Positions 1-11,717 of a DNA stretch of 64,000 bases are shown here, in pieces (the stretch's first letter is position 1; the number at the start of each line of letters is the position of its first letter). The notes under the pieces were generated by a model. That model ran no database searches, was not told the DNA's origin, and worked only from the letters and a program-made list of their open reading frames with translations. The DNA is from Multifurca ochricompacta (lineage: Eukaryota > Basidiomycota > Agaricomycetes > Russulales > Russulaceae), in assembly GCA_022496185.1 (NCBI GenBank), contig WTXG01000003.1:1364001-1428000 (forward strand), in the 5' to 3' direction. The translations under genes were made by a program, and so were the position numbers.

Positions 1-1
1 C

Positions 2-121
2 CTAGATGAAAAGATTGTGAAGGTGTATGCGAATATACATGCAGGTATGAGGAAGGAGTGCATCGAAGGGAATTCTGAGTCTGAGTATGATTCATGCCCC
101 ACGAGCACGAGGGCTGGCTGA
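2..121 (+). CDS. 3' end of an unknown gene (5' partial)
   Basis: An open frame enters from the left edge and ends at TGA 119-121, giving about 39 residues rich in charged and Ser/Glu residues (motif SESEYDS near the end). I recognise no domain. It is followed by an AT-rich stretch that would suit a 3' UTR and then by the next gene on the same strand. It could equally be a chance open frame. Confidence 0.3.
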   Translation, partial: LDEKIVKVYANIHAGMRKECIEGNSESEYDSCPTSTRAG

Positions 122-263
122 CTGCTTTTTTTTGTTTATAAATTAAATATATAAAAAAGTGTTGACTCCGGCCCGGTGCCCCTATTCTCGCCTGCTCCGG
201 TCCGGTCTCTCTTAGGATCATCCTATCCCAACCTCCCGCCACTGCCCTTCCTACGACGTTTCA

Positions 264-1941
264 ATGTCGTTCATACACACTCTTCGTTCCCCAACTTGCA
301 CTATCCGTTCTACTACTCGTTTCACCTCTCGTCGAATGGCGTCGTTTTACAATGCAAATATTGCGGGTCTCGCAGAGGAGCAGGCCGAGGTACACTACAC
401 TTTTCCCTCGTAAACAAGTATGACGCTGAGCGTACATTGTGAATTAGTTCAGACATGTCGTCAGTGAATTTGCCCAGCGCGAAATTGCACCCCTGGCAGC
501 AGAAATTGACAGGGCGAATAGCTCCCCAATGGTGTGTCGATCGATGATTAATCATTTATGCAACGTGCCCAACCATGGTATCCAGGATATCTGGAAGAAG
601 CTCGGCGACATGGGTCTGCTCGGGGTTACTGTGTCTTCAAAATACGGTGGTTTGGCCTTAGGTTACTTTGAGCATCTACTTGCTATGGAAGAGTTGTCTC
701 GTGCTTCGGGTTCCGTAGCTCTGTCTTATGGTGCACACTCCAATCTGTGTGTGAACCAGATCTATCGACACGGAACGGACGAACAAAAGGCAAAGTACCT
801 GCCTGACTTAGTTTCCGGAAAGAAGGTTGGCAGCTTGGCAATGAGTGAGCCTGGATCCGGGAGCGACGTGATCAGTATGCAACTAAGAGCAGACAAAACC
901 GATAGAGGTTGGAGATTAAATGGCAACAAATTCTGGTGCGTGCAAGCTGCCATGATACCAAAGCTGCCCCCCAGACATATTCCATTCCTTCAGGATAACA
1001 AATGGCCCGATCGCGTCAACACTTGTTGTATATGCGAAGACGGCCCCTGAAAAGGGGTCGAAGGGAATAACGGCATTCATCATTGAGAAGGGCTTTACGG
1101 GATTCTCGACTCATCAAAAACTTGACAAGGTTGGGATGCGCGGAAGCGACACGTGTGAGCTATTATTTGAGGACTGTGAAGTTCCCGACGGTCAGTCATC
1201 TCACCTTTGTAGTAAACACCGAGCATATCTTTTGCAGAGAACGTCCTAGGAGGTGTTGACAAGGGTGCATCTGTCCTTATGTCTGGCCTAGATTTGGAGA
1301 GATTAGTTCTCAGCGGTGGACCACTTGGGTAACTTGCGGGTGTCTTCGACTATCTCATGACCCACTGATGGGTAGTACCAGGCTCATGCAGGCGGCCTTT
1401 GACCACGCGGTTGAATATGTGCACGACCGTCAACAGTTTGGCCAGCCGGTCGGAACCTTCCAACTAATGCAAGGTGTGTTCGAGTGATACCAAAATGATG
1501 TAACACTGGATTCATCATGTCTGCAGGCAAGATCGCCGACATGTACACAAAGCTGAATGCCAGCAGATCCTATGTCTATGCGGTAGCCAGAGCATGTGAC
1601 CAAGGACAAATCAGCCGTAAGGTGAGCATTTAATGCACCCGACAAGTGACTGGTCATAAGAATCATTATTCAGGATTGTGCTGGAGCAATTCTCTTCTGC
1701 ACCGATCAAGCCGTACATGTCGCATCGGAAGCAATGCAGTGTCTAGGAGGGAACGGGTATATAAACGGTGATATGATACCCCACTCCACCTTAAGTCGGG
1801 TCATATAACTAATTTTCATACTCAGATTACCCTATGGGACGAATACTGCGTGACTCGCGGCTCTACACCGTTGGGGCAGGTACCCAGGAGATCAGACGGA
1901 TGTTGATTGGACGGGAATTTAATCAAGAGTTATTAGCATGA
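264..1941 (+). CDS. ivd: Isovaleryl-CoA dehydrogenase, mitochondrial
   Basis: FAD-dependent acyl-CoA dehydrogenase that oxidises isovaleryl-CoA to 3-methylcrotonyl-CoA in leucine breakdown in the mitochondrial matrix, passing electrons to ETF. About nine exons join in frame through GT-AG introns of roughly 47-58 bases (first three introns 390-447, 532-585, 936-993). The start at 264 gives an Arg/Ser/Thr-rich N-terminus that suits a mitochondrial presequence. Visible family blocks are [34 protein letters not shown] (FAD/substrate loop), [10 protein letters not shown] and, near the end, [10 protein letters not shown] and [28 protein letters not shown] contains the Glu that is the catalytic base in the isovaleryl-CoA branch, in a different place from medium-chain enzymes, which is why I choose IVD. 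The frame is intact to TGA 1939-1941. Confidence 0.93.
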
Positions 1942-2348
1942 TACCATACACGGACTCTCCTCTCCGCTATTGTACCGTACCTGCACAACACAAATGAACT
2001 ACTCATTGATACATCCACTGTGTCACCCACAGCTAAGCGTGTCAAGGTTTGGAGGTCAAAGAAGAGCTAGGGCAGAACAAGGAAGAGAACACATTGTAAG
2101 AAATAGAAGAAGCTGTATTTAAAAGGCCAAACTTAGGGCTTTAGTTGTATACTTGTACACAGTATTCAAAATTGACCATTGTAACGAGTGAGAAGTAGCT
2201 CTGTCGTCGTGACAGCCAGTGAACCTTTCTGTTCACTTTTGACGGCCATACGAGGGAGGGATTTGGTATAAGGGTGCGCTTCACAAATTTAGTCCCTGGT
2301 TCTAACAGCATTGGCAAACACTATCTTGAACGTCCTGATTTCCGGCTG
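1942..2348. other. Intergenic, no gene seen
   Basis: This follows the IVD stop and probably holds its 3' UTR. I see no conserved coding frame, RNA gene or repeat. Confidence 0.5.
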
Positions 2349-2705
2349 TCAGTATTGTGTTGTAATTAGATGAACCTGCCGCACGCCAGAATTGTAATCG
2401 AGTAAGCTGCATTTTCTATGCATCCACAACACGGACGAAATATCGAGACATACATCTTTTGCCCGAACAGTGCCCTGGCGCCGCTGAAGAAAGTCATATG
2501 CAACATGAAAGGCTGCAGGATAATGGTGACAACACGACATCTTGTCTAAATTAACTAATTTTGGACACTTGCACAATCCTAGTATTCCGTGGCCAGTATG
2601 AGCGCTGTTTCCCTGAAATCACTCAATCAATATCAATCAGTGCAAATGGAATCCAGAGCCACATACCTGCAAACTCATAACTTCGCCATGGCATGTAATG
2701 ATGTC
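2349..2705 (-). CDS. Possible small unknown gene, 3' portion
   Basis: On the minus strand a frame running into TGA 2351-2349 can be extended upstream across a canonical GT-AG intron (2613-2666, 54 bases), giving about 100 residues. The translated segment looks protein-like (HGEVMSLQGNSAHTGHG across the splice, then Cys-rich CKCPKL and CCHHYPAAF). I recognise no family. No start codon was identified; the 5' part would lie between 2705 and the divergent arginase start at 2955. It may instead be a fragment of a decayed gene. Confidence 0.35.
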
Positions 2706-2954
2706 CTAGAGAAACATTCAATCTAAAGGGGCAACGCGGGTGACGGAATTTCACCGCTACGCTGACAGTCAGCATTGGTCGCTCTCTGCAATTTTAGCTT
2801 ATGAGTCATTGGTTAGCTCGCGTCTAACGGATCTTGCCGTAGGCGGATGTAGTCAGTCAAAGAAAAGCCTTTCACTTCTCTTAACTCATCCATCGTACCC
2901 TTGAGAGTTTTATATCAACCACCAGAGCTTTCTGATTTCGTTATCCAATCCAAG

Positions 2955-4323
2955 AATGGACCGAAAGCTGAAGTTCATTGCTGAGCCGAAGACCGTTTCG
3001 GTAAGCGACAAGGACATGCCGTTATCTTGTCCTTTTATTTGACTGGTTGGCAGATTGTTGGCTGCCCATTCAGGTTAGTAACAGTTCCTTGACTGACAAT
3101 CTATACTTAATGTTGGCCGTATAGTGGCGGACAGGTGGGGTGTCACTCTTGACATTCGTCCCATGTTCATGTTATTTTCTACATATACTGTAGCATAGAG
3201 TCGGCGTCGACAAAGGTCCGATACACCTGGTCAACGCTGGTCTTGTTGACCAGCTTAAAGATCTCGGTTGGGTTGTGGAATTTGATGGACACCACCAGTT
3301 TGAAGATATCTCTGCCGACATTGACCCCCAAATTGGAAAACTTAAGAATCCGAGACTCGTTTCCCGAGTCACAGAGGCAGTTGCGCGAGTCGTAGGTCAC
3401 CACGTAAACAAAGGCTCGTTGCCCCTTACGCTCGGTGGAGACCACTCCCTTGCCATGGGCACCATTTCTGGGACGCTGTCGTGAGTTTCTGCTAGTATCA
3501 CCCAACGTTTTAGCCGACTGTAAGTCCAGGAAATATCCTGACGCCTGTGTCGTCTGGATTGATGCACACGCTGACATCAACACACCTGAAACAACCGATT
3601 CAGGCACGCGATTACCTAAGCACTCCTCTCTCTGATCTTATATTTATATTAATATTATTATTATTATCACACACACACAGGAACATCCATGGCATGCCCT
3701 TAGCCTTTCTGACGTCGTTATCGGGTTCCGCTTCGCTCGGTACCATCGAGGGGGGTCAGCCAGTGCCGTTCTCCTGGCTTGACTTATCCATCTGCCTCCA
3801 TCGTGTCTGGCGTATATCGGCCTGCGGGATGTTGATCGAGGGGAGAAGGCAATTTTGCGGGAACACAACATCGCCGCATTCTCCATGCACGAAGTAGATC
3901 GATATGGAATTGGCAGGGTAGTAGAGATGGCCTTGGACAGGGTTAACCCTGACAGATCGAAGCCAATCCATCTTAGCTTTGACGTCGATGCCCTTGACCC
4001 CAGCGTAGCTCCGAGCACGGGTACACCAGTGAGAGGTGGCTTAACATTCAGAGAGGGCCATTATATCTGCGAAAGGCTATACGAAACTGGTCTTTGGTTG
4101 CTGTGGATCTAATGGTGAGTGTGTATGACTGGTTCGGTAATTTTGGTATCAAAATCCGTTTTTTAAAGGAGGTGAATCCTTACCTGAAGGAAGAAGCAGA
4201 TGTTAAGCAAACAATTGCTGTGGGGTGCTCTCTCGTTCGTGCTGCGCTCGGTACGTTTCCTTGATGCAGCAGCAACTGACCTGGTCGCTCATTGGCAATT
4301 ACGCAGGAGAGACGCTACTTTGA
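2955..4323 (+). CDS. Arginase, with apparent frame breaks
   Basis: Hydrolyses L-arginine to ornithine and urea with a binuclear manganese centre. Short first exons join to IVGCPFSGGQ then HRVGVDKGP, the arginase N-terminal signature. Metal ligands are visible in [15 protein letters not shown] and SFDVDALDP, and the substrate loop is in TDSG...IHGMP. The C-terminus reads [32 protein letters not shown]. Three places do not join in frame: the GC-AG-like intron at 3608-3680 before the IHGMP exon, a one-base slip around 3780-3810 between FSWL and YIGLRDVD, and a one-base loss near 4092 in the ETGLLVAVDLME block. Either the copy is decaying or the assembly has indel errors. The aminotransferase starts 200 bases downstream on the same strand. 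Confidence 0.88.
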
Positions 4324-4523
4324 AGACCAATGACCCTTAGAGTGTTGTTGAATGATTGTACCTTGTTCCTATGCTACCATATTGTCCCATTGTCATGTGA
4401 TGGGGCTGAACCAATGAGGACTATCGGATAAAATTAGAGGTTGTCCTATCTATCTATCACACATAAAACAACCAGACCTCCTCGTCTTCTGCCTGGTTGA
4501 CTGGAATCCCCCTTCCGAACAAC

Positions 4524-6865
4524 ATGACCTCTGAGCCATCCTCGCCACCCAGCACTCGACCGTCTCGTGCCGGTACCCCTCTTCACTTCAAAGATGTCGT
4601 ACGTCACCCAATCCAATGGATGCAGCGCCACGAGGTCCCTGTAATCTTAGGTGCTGATTTCTCGCAATACGTTGTTGTAACAACCTTGCGTCTTGCTTTT
4701 TTCTCTAGTTACTAGATGCTCTGAAACGATATAAGCATGAAGATGAGTCTGAAGCCCACCAAGTACCGTTTTATCATACTCCTTCCAAGTTTCCATCTTA
4801 AACGGACGCTGGTATAGATTTACCGTCAATCAGCTGGCCATAAAGCGAGAACATTGTCCTTCCCCAGACTGTCAACCCTGTCGGCGTTCCATTTCTGTTA
4901 CCTGTTGTTGTGGGCTCATTCCTGGTGGTATCAGGATGAAGAAACTGTTCCGGAATCCAACACCCTGGTTCAACCGGTGTCATATACTGTTCCGACCGGC
5001 TCAGGCCAATGGATTTAATTACGCTTCTTCGCATGAATGGTCCAATCTTGGCCAAGGTGCCCCAGAAGTCGGTCCGATTCCTGACGCACCCGATCGACCT
5101 GTTAAGGTCGAATATGACTACGACGCGCTCGAGTATGCCCCAACAACAGGCGTAAAAAGTGGGTCCAGCTCCACGGATATACAAGGACCTTGTTATGACA
5201 TCCAAGTCTTCAGAACTTCGGGAGGCCGTCGCACACCTTTATAACGCAACTTACAGACAAGGAAAAGCGTCCCAATACACTTATGAGAACGTCTGCATCG
5301 TCCCCGGGGGGCGAGCTGGTCTTTCTCGTGTGGCCGCTGTCATTGGTGATGTTTACTGTGTTCGTTATTCACGACCGATCTAAATCACACACCCTCATAC
5401 TCTTTCACACAGTCCTACCAGGTTCCAGACTACACGGCATACGATCAAATGCTATCTGCTTTCAAGCGTCTCGTTCCAGTTCCTACTGCGTGAGCTCCGC
5501 CCAACGGTTGATGGCCTGTATGCTGACACCTTACCTCTTTTGTACAGCTTGGAGCCTGAGGCGAGTGTATTGCTCGTATGGCGACTGTGGTCTAACTAGG
5601 CTATACAGAACCATTACAACCTTGACATAGGACAGGTTAAGGCAGGTTTTAATCAGATTCGCCTGTTAAGGATTGTTCTTCATTCAGGAGATTGTACTTA
5701 AAGAAAGACATCCGTACACAAGGCCTTGCGGTAATTATCGCATCGAATCCCCGAAACCCTACTGGCCAAGTCATCAGGTAATTCTGTGGCATGCGACCCG
5801 AGCGTTCTACCGACTTCAGTGCCGCAGAGGAAACGACCTGAAGGAGCTCGTCGACATCAGTCGCGAGAGTGCGACTACTGTCATCCTTGATGAGGTGTCT
5901 TTTTTCCCTTTCAATTCTCAGAGTTGTAACTAATTCAAGCGTAGTTCTACTCATGGTACATCTACTATGAAAATGAGAAAAACATAGGGAAATCAATTTC
6001 TTCCGCGGAATATGTAGACGATGTCAACAAGGATTCCGTTGTCATTGTCGACGGACTTACTAAGGCACTGTCATCTCCTTACCTTTGTAATTGTACGACT
6101 AATTATCCAACAATTAGAACTGGCGACTGCCCGGCTGGCGGATTTGTTGGGTTATAGGTCCCAAAAATCTCATCACTGCCTTGTCTCAGTCTGGTATGTT
6201 GTTCGCAGCTACACCCATAGCGGAGCAGGTCTAAATGGGCGGTTGCTTTCATAGGCTCTTTCCTAGATGGCGGTGCTAATCACCCGTATGTACACGATGT
6301 CTTTGGCTAAGAAATTAGTCTCAGCGAGTTGGCTTCACCAGTCTCCAGTTGGCAGCCATTCCGCTTCTAGACCCGGAGCACGTCCATAAGGAGAAGGTCG
6401 CACTTCAAAAGCACTTCAAGATGAAGCGTGATCACGTGCTGAAGCGCTTGAAGGCCATCGGGCTTGAAGTCAAGATACCTCCAGTCGCCACATTCTACAT
6501 CTGGCTAAACTTGGAAAATCTCCCGGACCCTATCAATAATGGCCTCACATTTTTCGAGGAACTTCTCAAAGAAAAGACGATTGTCATCCCAGGCATTTTC
6601 TTTGACATAAATCCTGCACACCGTAGGAATCTATTCAGCTCGCCGTGCCACCACTTCGTCAGGCTGTCATTTGGCCCACCTCTCGAGGACCTCGACCAGG
6701 GTACGCGTATCTTACTTTCGAAGTCCTATGCTGATCAATGCCATAACAGGAATTGACGCCATTGCGCGCGTCTTACGTAAAGCTAAGAAGGAAGGCATGC
6801 GGTCATTTGGGCACAGTTATAAGAAGAGTATTGAAGGCCCTGCCAGTCTTGCTACCCATGTATGA
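4524..6865 (+). CDS. PLP-dependent class I/II aminotransferase
   Basis: A fold-type I aminotransferase; the exact amino donor cannot be told from sequence. Successive exons give LGQGAPEVGPIP, LEYAPTTGVK, ELREAVAHLYN, VCIVPGGRAGLSRVAAVIGDV, SYQVPDYTAYDQML, IIASNPRNPTGQVI (substrate/PLP loop), TTVILDEFYSWYIY (Asp for the PLP pyridine nitrogen) and DGLTKNWRLPGWR (Lys is the likely Schiff-base residue), then GSFLDGGANHP and PPVATFYIWLNLENLPDP. The C-terminus is at TGA 6863-6865. The 5' third (about 4800-4950) and the exon junction near 5640-5710 do not resolve into one clean frame, so exon limits there are uncertain. A kynurenine- or ACC-synthase-like activity is possible but unproven. Confidence 0.8.
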
Positions 6866-7105
6866 AATGATAGCGATCCGAGGTCGGTGCAAAACTGAGA
6901 AGGACAGGCTCATGAACTCGTATCTGTAGACATGGCCTCCAGAAATAGGTTTCATACTTGCCGTGTAAATTTAGAAGGGAAAAGAATAACTACGAGTAAT
7001 GGCATGAAAAGGCGAAGTAGCATCGCTGCATGCCAACAAATAGATAGAACTAGTCACCCGACCACAAGGCAAGGAATGGAAGTCAGCTGATATGGCACGA
7101 TGAGG

Positions 7106-9627
7106 TCAACAGAAAGGATCAAACGGGGCGAACGCAGTCTTGAACGCAAGCACATCGGTCATGTCATCTTCCTCGGATTGTAGACAGGTTTTCCAATCCA
7201 CCCGCTCTTCCACGTTCAGAAGTGAGGCTAGTACTTTTCTGCAAAGGTGTCTTAGCCCTTTATTGAAGAGGAAAATCACCTCATACCTTCCAAACTGTAC
7301 ACTAAATGGGCCGCGTATTCGATGCACAAGCCTCCTCCCGCTGGGCAGCTCCACCCGAAAATATTCCTCCCCTTCCCCGCCACTAGGAAGTTCGTCAAGC
7401 TCCTCCTGGTCAAATTCAACACCATGCAGTGCACCAGCATCCCTGAATGCAAATTCGACCCTATCCTCAAGGGAAAGCGGCACAGGTACAGCTTGGATGT
7501 GCGCGTGCCCTCCCTTGGCTGAAACGCGACCCACTTCGAAGAAAACTGCAGTTGCACCATGACTGGCATACAGTGCTCGCAGTGCTCCCTGGTATCTACT
7601 CCGCGACGACGCATTAACTAATAGGTTCATCACAAATCCCTAAAAGGCCTACTTGGAGCTCTCGTTATGAATGGACGCACGCAACTCGCTAGGAATCGCA
7701 TTGAGCGTTGGAAAGTGTGCAATCGGCACAATAAGCACATGTCCTCCACCGGGTACCTTGGGGATATCCATGTTCTCGTGCTGCCCCGCGCTGCGCGTTG
7801 GTATCAACTGCCCCTTGGGGAAAGTAAGGTAGCACTCTCCACCGACAGCCACGATAAGGTGCTTCGCTAGGGCAGGATTGGACAGGCAGAACCAACACTC
7901 ATCTGGTCCAACCTCACGGGAGGGACCGCGTTCGGGATGGTCGCGGTTGTTGTTAGAGGCATATCGGCCTTGCACGATGGGACAGTCCTCGATATAGTGC
8001 AACTCGCTGCCACAAGCGCGGCAGACGTAACCTTTACGCGGTTTGCGACCGCCAGTATCACCAGAGGCATGCCTTGTTGGGCAATCACGAAGAAAATGGC
8101 CTGGCTGCAAGATTTCATGTCAGATAGTGGTAGAGGAAAGGTGGGCATAGATTCCAACGTTGTTGCAGATTTTGCAGATGTAGTTCTGAGGCGGGTGCGC
8201 ACGCTTAGGGCAGGCATTGATGAAATGCTGGTGGCACTTGAGCACTGTAGAGGCTTTATTGGACAATGAACTAAACTTACGTCTGTGCCATCACATCGCT
8301 TGCAGCGATAACCGAGTGGCAGCTTGCCTTGTTCTCCTCCTTACACACGTGATCATTAGATCTTGCTGAAGATGTCAATCAGAGTGCCCACCTCTGTTAC
8401 TGCGCTTCCACGGCCGTTCCACGTCTCCCCACCTGTAATTTCCACCTTCTGCAGCCTCAAATGGGCGCTTGTCAGCACGAGGGCTATCTATGAAAGGATT
8501 CGGAGTTGCATTAGCAGGCATTTGCGACTCTCCTGTTGTCTGAACGTTTGGTGTAATTGCGAATGCATAAAACCACTATCTGGATATTCAGCGTGCAGCG
8601 CCGGCTGCAGCGAGGCATACTGACGCGCTGCTTTCTTCCGTCATTCGGCTCTCCACCAAATGCCCCCAGGCTCACAAATCTGGAGACCCTGTCTGCCTCA
8701 TCCGTCCACGTGAATGGCTCTCTCTCCCAGAATCTCGGAGGTTTGACCCCGCCACTACAAAATATATATCTGGGCTTTGTCTTCACGATAATTTCATTGA
8801 TCGGGGGCGAGCCGACATTGCATAACTCGGGCGAAGGGAGTGGAACGGCAGAGAACTCGGAAATGACGGATGGCCAGTCGTGCGAAATAAGTACGTCGAC
8901 AAATGAGTAAGACGTGTTGGAGAGGGAGGAGGCCCGAGGCATAGGAGTGGAGACAGTGTCAGAGAGCAATTTTGAGACAGTTTGCGCCGTGAAATAAGGA
9001 GAGGAGAATCCCTGCTATGCTTTGATCATACAGTATCGGACTCAGCATGGACACGCACATGTGTGATTCTCGATTGACCGTAGACCTCGGGCTTGTAAGT
9101 TCCGCCCAGACAGGCAATGCGGAGTCCCTCCACTGTTGTTATTGTCGCCGATTTGCCTGTAAGCATGAGATGTCAGCTCTCTGGAACATGAAAGGAGTAA
9201 CGTGTGTCCCACTGAGAAGGAATACGTTGTCGCAAAGCTCTCCATTTTTTTGAGAAAATTGTTCAACCACGACATCGGGCAGTGGGAGCTCGCCTTGCAT
9301 GATATAGCAAGGCAGTGGAGCTTCAGTGCGCTCAGTTCATATTAAATTCTGATGCATTTCTAAGACGCACCCTTCAATTCTCCTCCCAACAGCCTTCCGA
9401 GGTCGCTTGCGTTGTTTCCTTCTGGTAATAGGCCGAAGAAGTCGCCAATGCAAAGAGCGAAACTGAAGGGACCATGCTTCTTATGGATGGCCAACATTTT
9501 ATCAAATACAAGACCAATGGCACCTATTACTGAGCCAACAACAAGTCTGCTTTCCATCAATAACGTGAAGCAAAACACCGGGAAAAATGGACTCGTACAC
9601 TTTAGAAGCCGAAGGGTTTGAGGCCAT
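7106..9627 (-). CDS. CWF19/Drn1-family splicing-associated protein with CCHC knuckles
   Basis: Related to yeast Drn1 and human CWF19L1, nuclear proteins linked to the lariat-debranching step after splicing. The start at 9627-9625 gives MASNPSASKVYES, followed by the N-terminal phosphoesterase-like block VGSVIGAIGLVFDKM...CIGDFFG. Later blocks are EGLRIACLGGTY, DVLISHDWPS, GGVKPPRFWEREPF, SRFVSLGAFGGE and WFYAFAITP. Three CCHC zinc knuckles follow (CKRCDGTDHFINACP, CKICNNPGHFLRDCP, CRACGSELHYIEDCP). Then come the CwfJ C1 domain (DECWFCLSNP, GGGHVLIVPIAHFPTL) and the C2 domain (ALRALYASHGA, GGHAHIQAVPVP). It has about eight or nine introns. The junction near 7613-7650 is one base out of frame in my reading. 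It converges on the aminotransferase (240-base gap) and diverges from ATP12. Confidence 0.86.
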
Positions 9628-9867
9628 GATTTGGCAAGTGTTCCAGTCCGTGGTCGCAGAGAAATTCTTTATCCTTTCAGCTGGGGTGGAGTCGTCGCGT
9701 TGTGACTACTGGCCTGAGTCAGACTTATTACATAAAATCTTTTTTATTGGCTTTCTTATTAATTTAGATTTTTAGATTAGGCCCTCATCAATCCATTGTA
9801 TTACAGATGTAATGCTATATCTTGGTTTTCTAGCCAAAAAAAAAAACATATTTAATCAATTCTAAGA

Positions 9868-9938
9868 GATCTGTATCAATTTCAATTGAACTGCTTGTTT
9901 GAAAAAACTTCAACTGAAATTGATAGAGATGACAGATC
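9868..9938. repeat. Imperfect inverted repeat (hairpin)
   Basis: The arm at 9868-9890 and the arm at 9909-9938 are reverse complements apart from one mismatch and a short insertion near the outer end (core: TTCAATTGAAATTGATA-like). It lies in the AT-rich stretch upstream of the CWF19-like and ATP12 start codons. It may be a MITE end or a chance palindrome. Confidence 0.55.
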
Positions 9939-9967
9939 AATGATCCTGTAAAAATATCACAGAAATA

Positions 9968-10060
9968 CAGTGGGTCAAAAAACTGTCCTGATGTTTGCAC
10001 CATTTCCAATATTCACTCTATAGCACCTCAGCATTTAGGAATATGAATATGGTGTGGCAG
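9968..10060 (+). mobile_element. Tc1/mariner-type terminal repeat relic
   Basis: CAGTGGGTCAAAAAACTGTC and the following 60-70 bases are nearly identical to 57297-57380, where the same sequence borders a decayed Tc1-like transposase. It is preceded by TA, the Tc1/mariner target. A second CAGTG-type end preceded by TA starts at 10064 (CAGTGCCTCACAAAACTGAG) and may belong to another such element. No transposase is left here. The rest of 9628-10363 is AT-rich and I see no gene in it; it must carry the promoters of the two flanking divergent genes. Confidence 0.6.
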
Positions 10061-10363
10061 TACAGTGCCTCACAAAACTGAGTCAATGTTTTTGCACTTT
10101 TGCACTGTTTGTTGAATATCGCATCAGCCAAAACAAATATAAACAAAGTTCTGGTATACCATAAAAGGTACAAGATAAGGGCTATGTAATGCAACAAGAA
10201 TTATGTAAGTCTGATCCAGATCCAAACCTGTGGAGCATTGATATTGATGGGTGAATAGCATTCACTCTATGTCCCGGTAGTAGCCGCGCGGTTTGGGCAC
10301 GTCCCTGAAGTGCGAATAAACTCGATTTTTTTTTAAAAAACACCAACTCCTGCTGATATTGTC

Positions 10364-11493
10364 ATGTTCACGTTGGCTCAGACTCTCAAACTTGGAATCC
10401 CCCAACACCTCAGATATCAGCGAGTTGCTTGGACTTTAAATCGATTAACATCAACCTCGTCTCATGATGCCAGCACGCCAGTCACAGCAACAAACCGTAT
10501 GTGTACCCCCATTCATGTCACTTCCGTCAACCCACACCCGTAGTACAGGTGTAGAAGCAACACTCAAGCGCTTTTGGAAAACTGTTGATCTCGAAGAACG
10601 AGAAGGTTCTCTTTCCATCACCCTTGATTCCCGCCCACTCAAGACGCCTGGGGGAAAGCCTTTACTCTTGCCTTGCTCGAAACGCCTCTCCGCAACGCTT
10701 ATTGTGACAGAGTGGGAAAATCAACATAGTGTGCTCAAGTCCTACGCACTTCCTATGGTACGATGTGTGCATCAGCTCTCTGTCGAGTAATGAACTTATC
10801 TGGAAGTAGACTTCTTTGGCAGCGCGCGTGATAGACTCGATGAATGAAGCTGGAACGCGTGCGGATGTGCGCAAAGCCCTGCTCAATTATCTTGACACTG
10901 ATACGGTCTGGTGTGTTTCTGCCTTCCTTACTATCCCCGCCTTCTCGCTTGATACACGTTACACTAGCTTCCATCAGGATTACCCAGATCCACTTGTGCG
11001 TCTGCAAAATAAGCACTGGGATCCCCTGCTCACCTGGGCTCGTGACACCTTTGACGTCGAGCTATTAACCACCACTTCCGTGCTATTTAGTGCGCAGCCA
11101 AAGGACACGAAGAAAAAACTAGACCAAGCGCTTCAGAATCTTGATCCGTGGCAAATGGCGGGTTGCGTATCATCCGCTGCATTCTCTTGTCAGAAATGAT
11201 TCGCTCATTTATTACTAATGGGCAGCAATGGAACGCGCGACATATACAACCAAGTCCTTTATCACCGCGCTGGCACTCATACATGGCCATATCACTGCTG
11301 AGCAGGCAGCTCTGGTAGCCCAAGTGGAGGTTGCTAGTCAAATTGAGCGCTGGGGAGAGGTTGAAGATTGTGTGTACACTTGCCCTTTTGTGTGCCCACA
11401 GAACCTTACCTCAAACACTCAGCTCATGATGTTGATTACTATGACGTACGACGGCACATTGGCAGTGCGGCCTGTCTATTGGCTTCAATCTAG
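10364..11493 (+). CDS. ATP12: ATP12, mitochondrial F1-ATPase assembly chaperone
   Basis: Matrix chaperone that binds the F1 alpha subunit during ATP synthase assembly. ATG 10364 opens an N-terminus with spaced Arg, Ser and Thr and few acids, fitting a presequence. Exons then give LKRFWKTVDLEEREG, ITLDSRPLKTPGGKPL, TEWENQ, ARVIDSMNEAGTRADV, FHQDYPDPLVRLQNKHWDPL, LDPWQMAAMERATYTTKSF and AEQAALVAQVEVASQIERWG. The last intron (11372-11424) must use the distal acceptor, which gives EDSHDVDYYDVRRHIGSAACLLASI and TAG 11491-11493. The nearer AG would create an immediate stop. All six or so exons join in frame, so the gene looks intact. Confidence 0.92.
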
Positions 11494-11717
11494 GGTATGC
11501 ACACGATTATGCTCTAAGGGTCCGACTCGCTCTCCCAACTCGCAATACCCAACTTGCAGATTAAACTTTATTGCACATATAAAGCGGTGTCTCTTCCACA
11601 ATATTTTGCACATACGGTGACAGGTGCTATAGCGGCACATCCACACAGCATCTAGGCTGTGAGAAGCCAAAATTGTCTACCTACTGCCATAGCAAGCTCG
11701 ACAGTCCCCTGAAAGTT
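11494..11717. other. Convergent 3' intergenic spacer
   Basis: A 224-base spacer between the ATP12 and ALKBH1-like stop codons, which face each other. It probably holds both 3' UTRs. I see nothing else in it. Confidence 0.5.
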
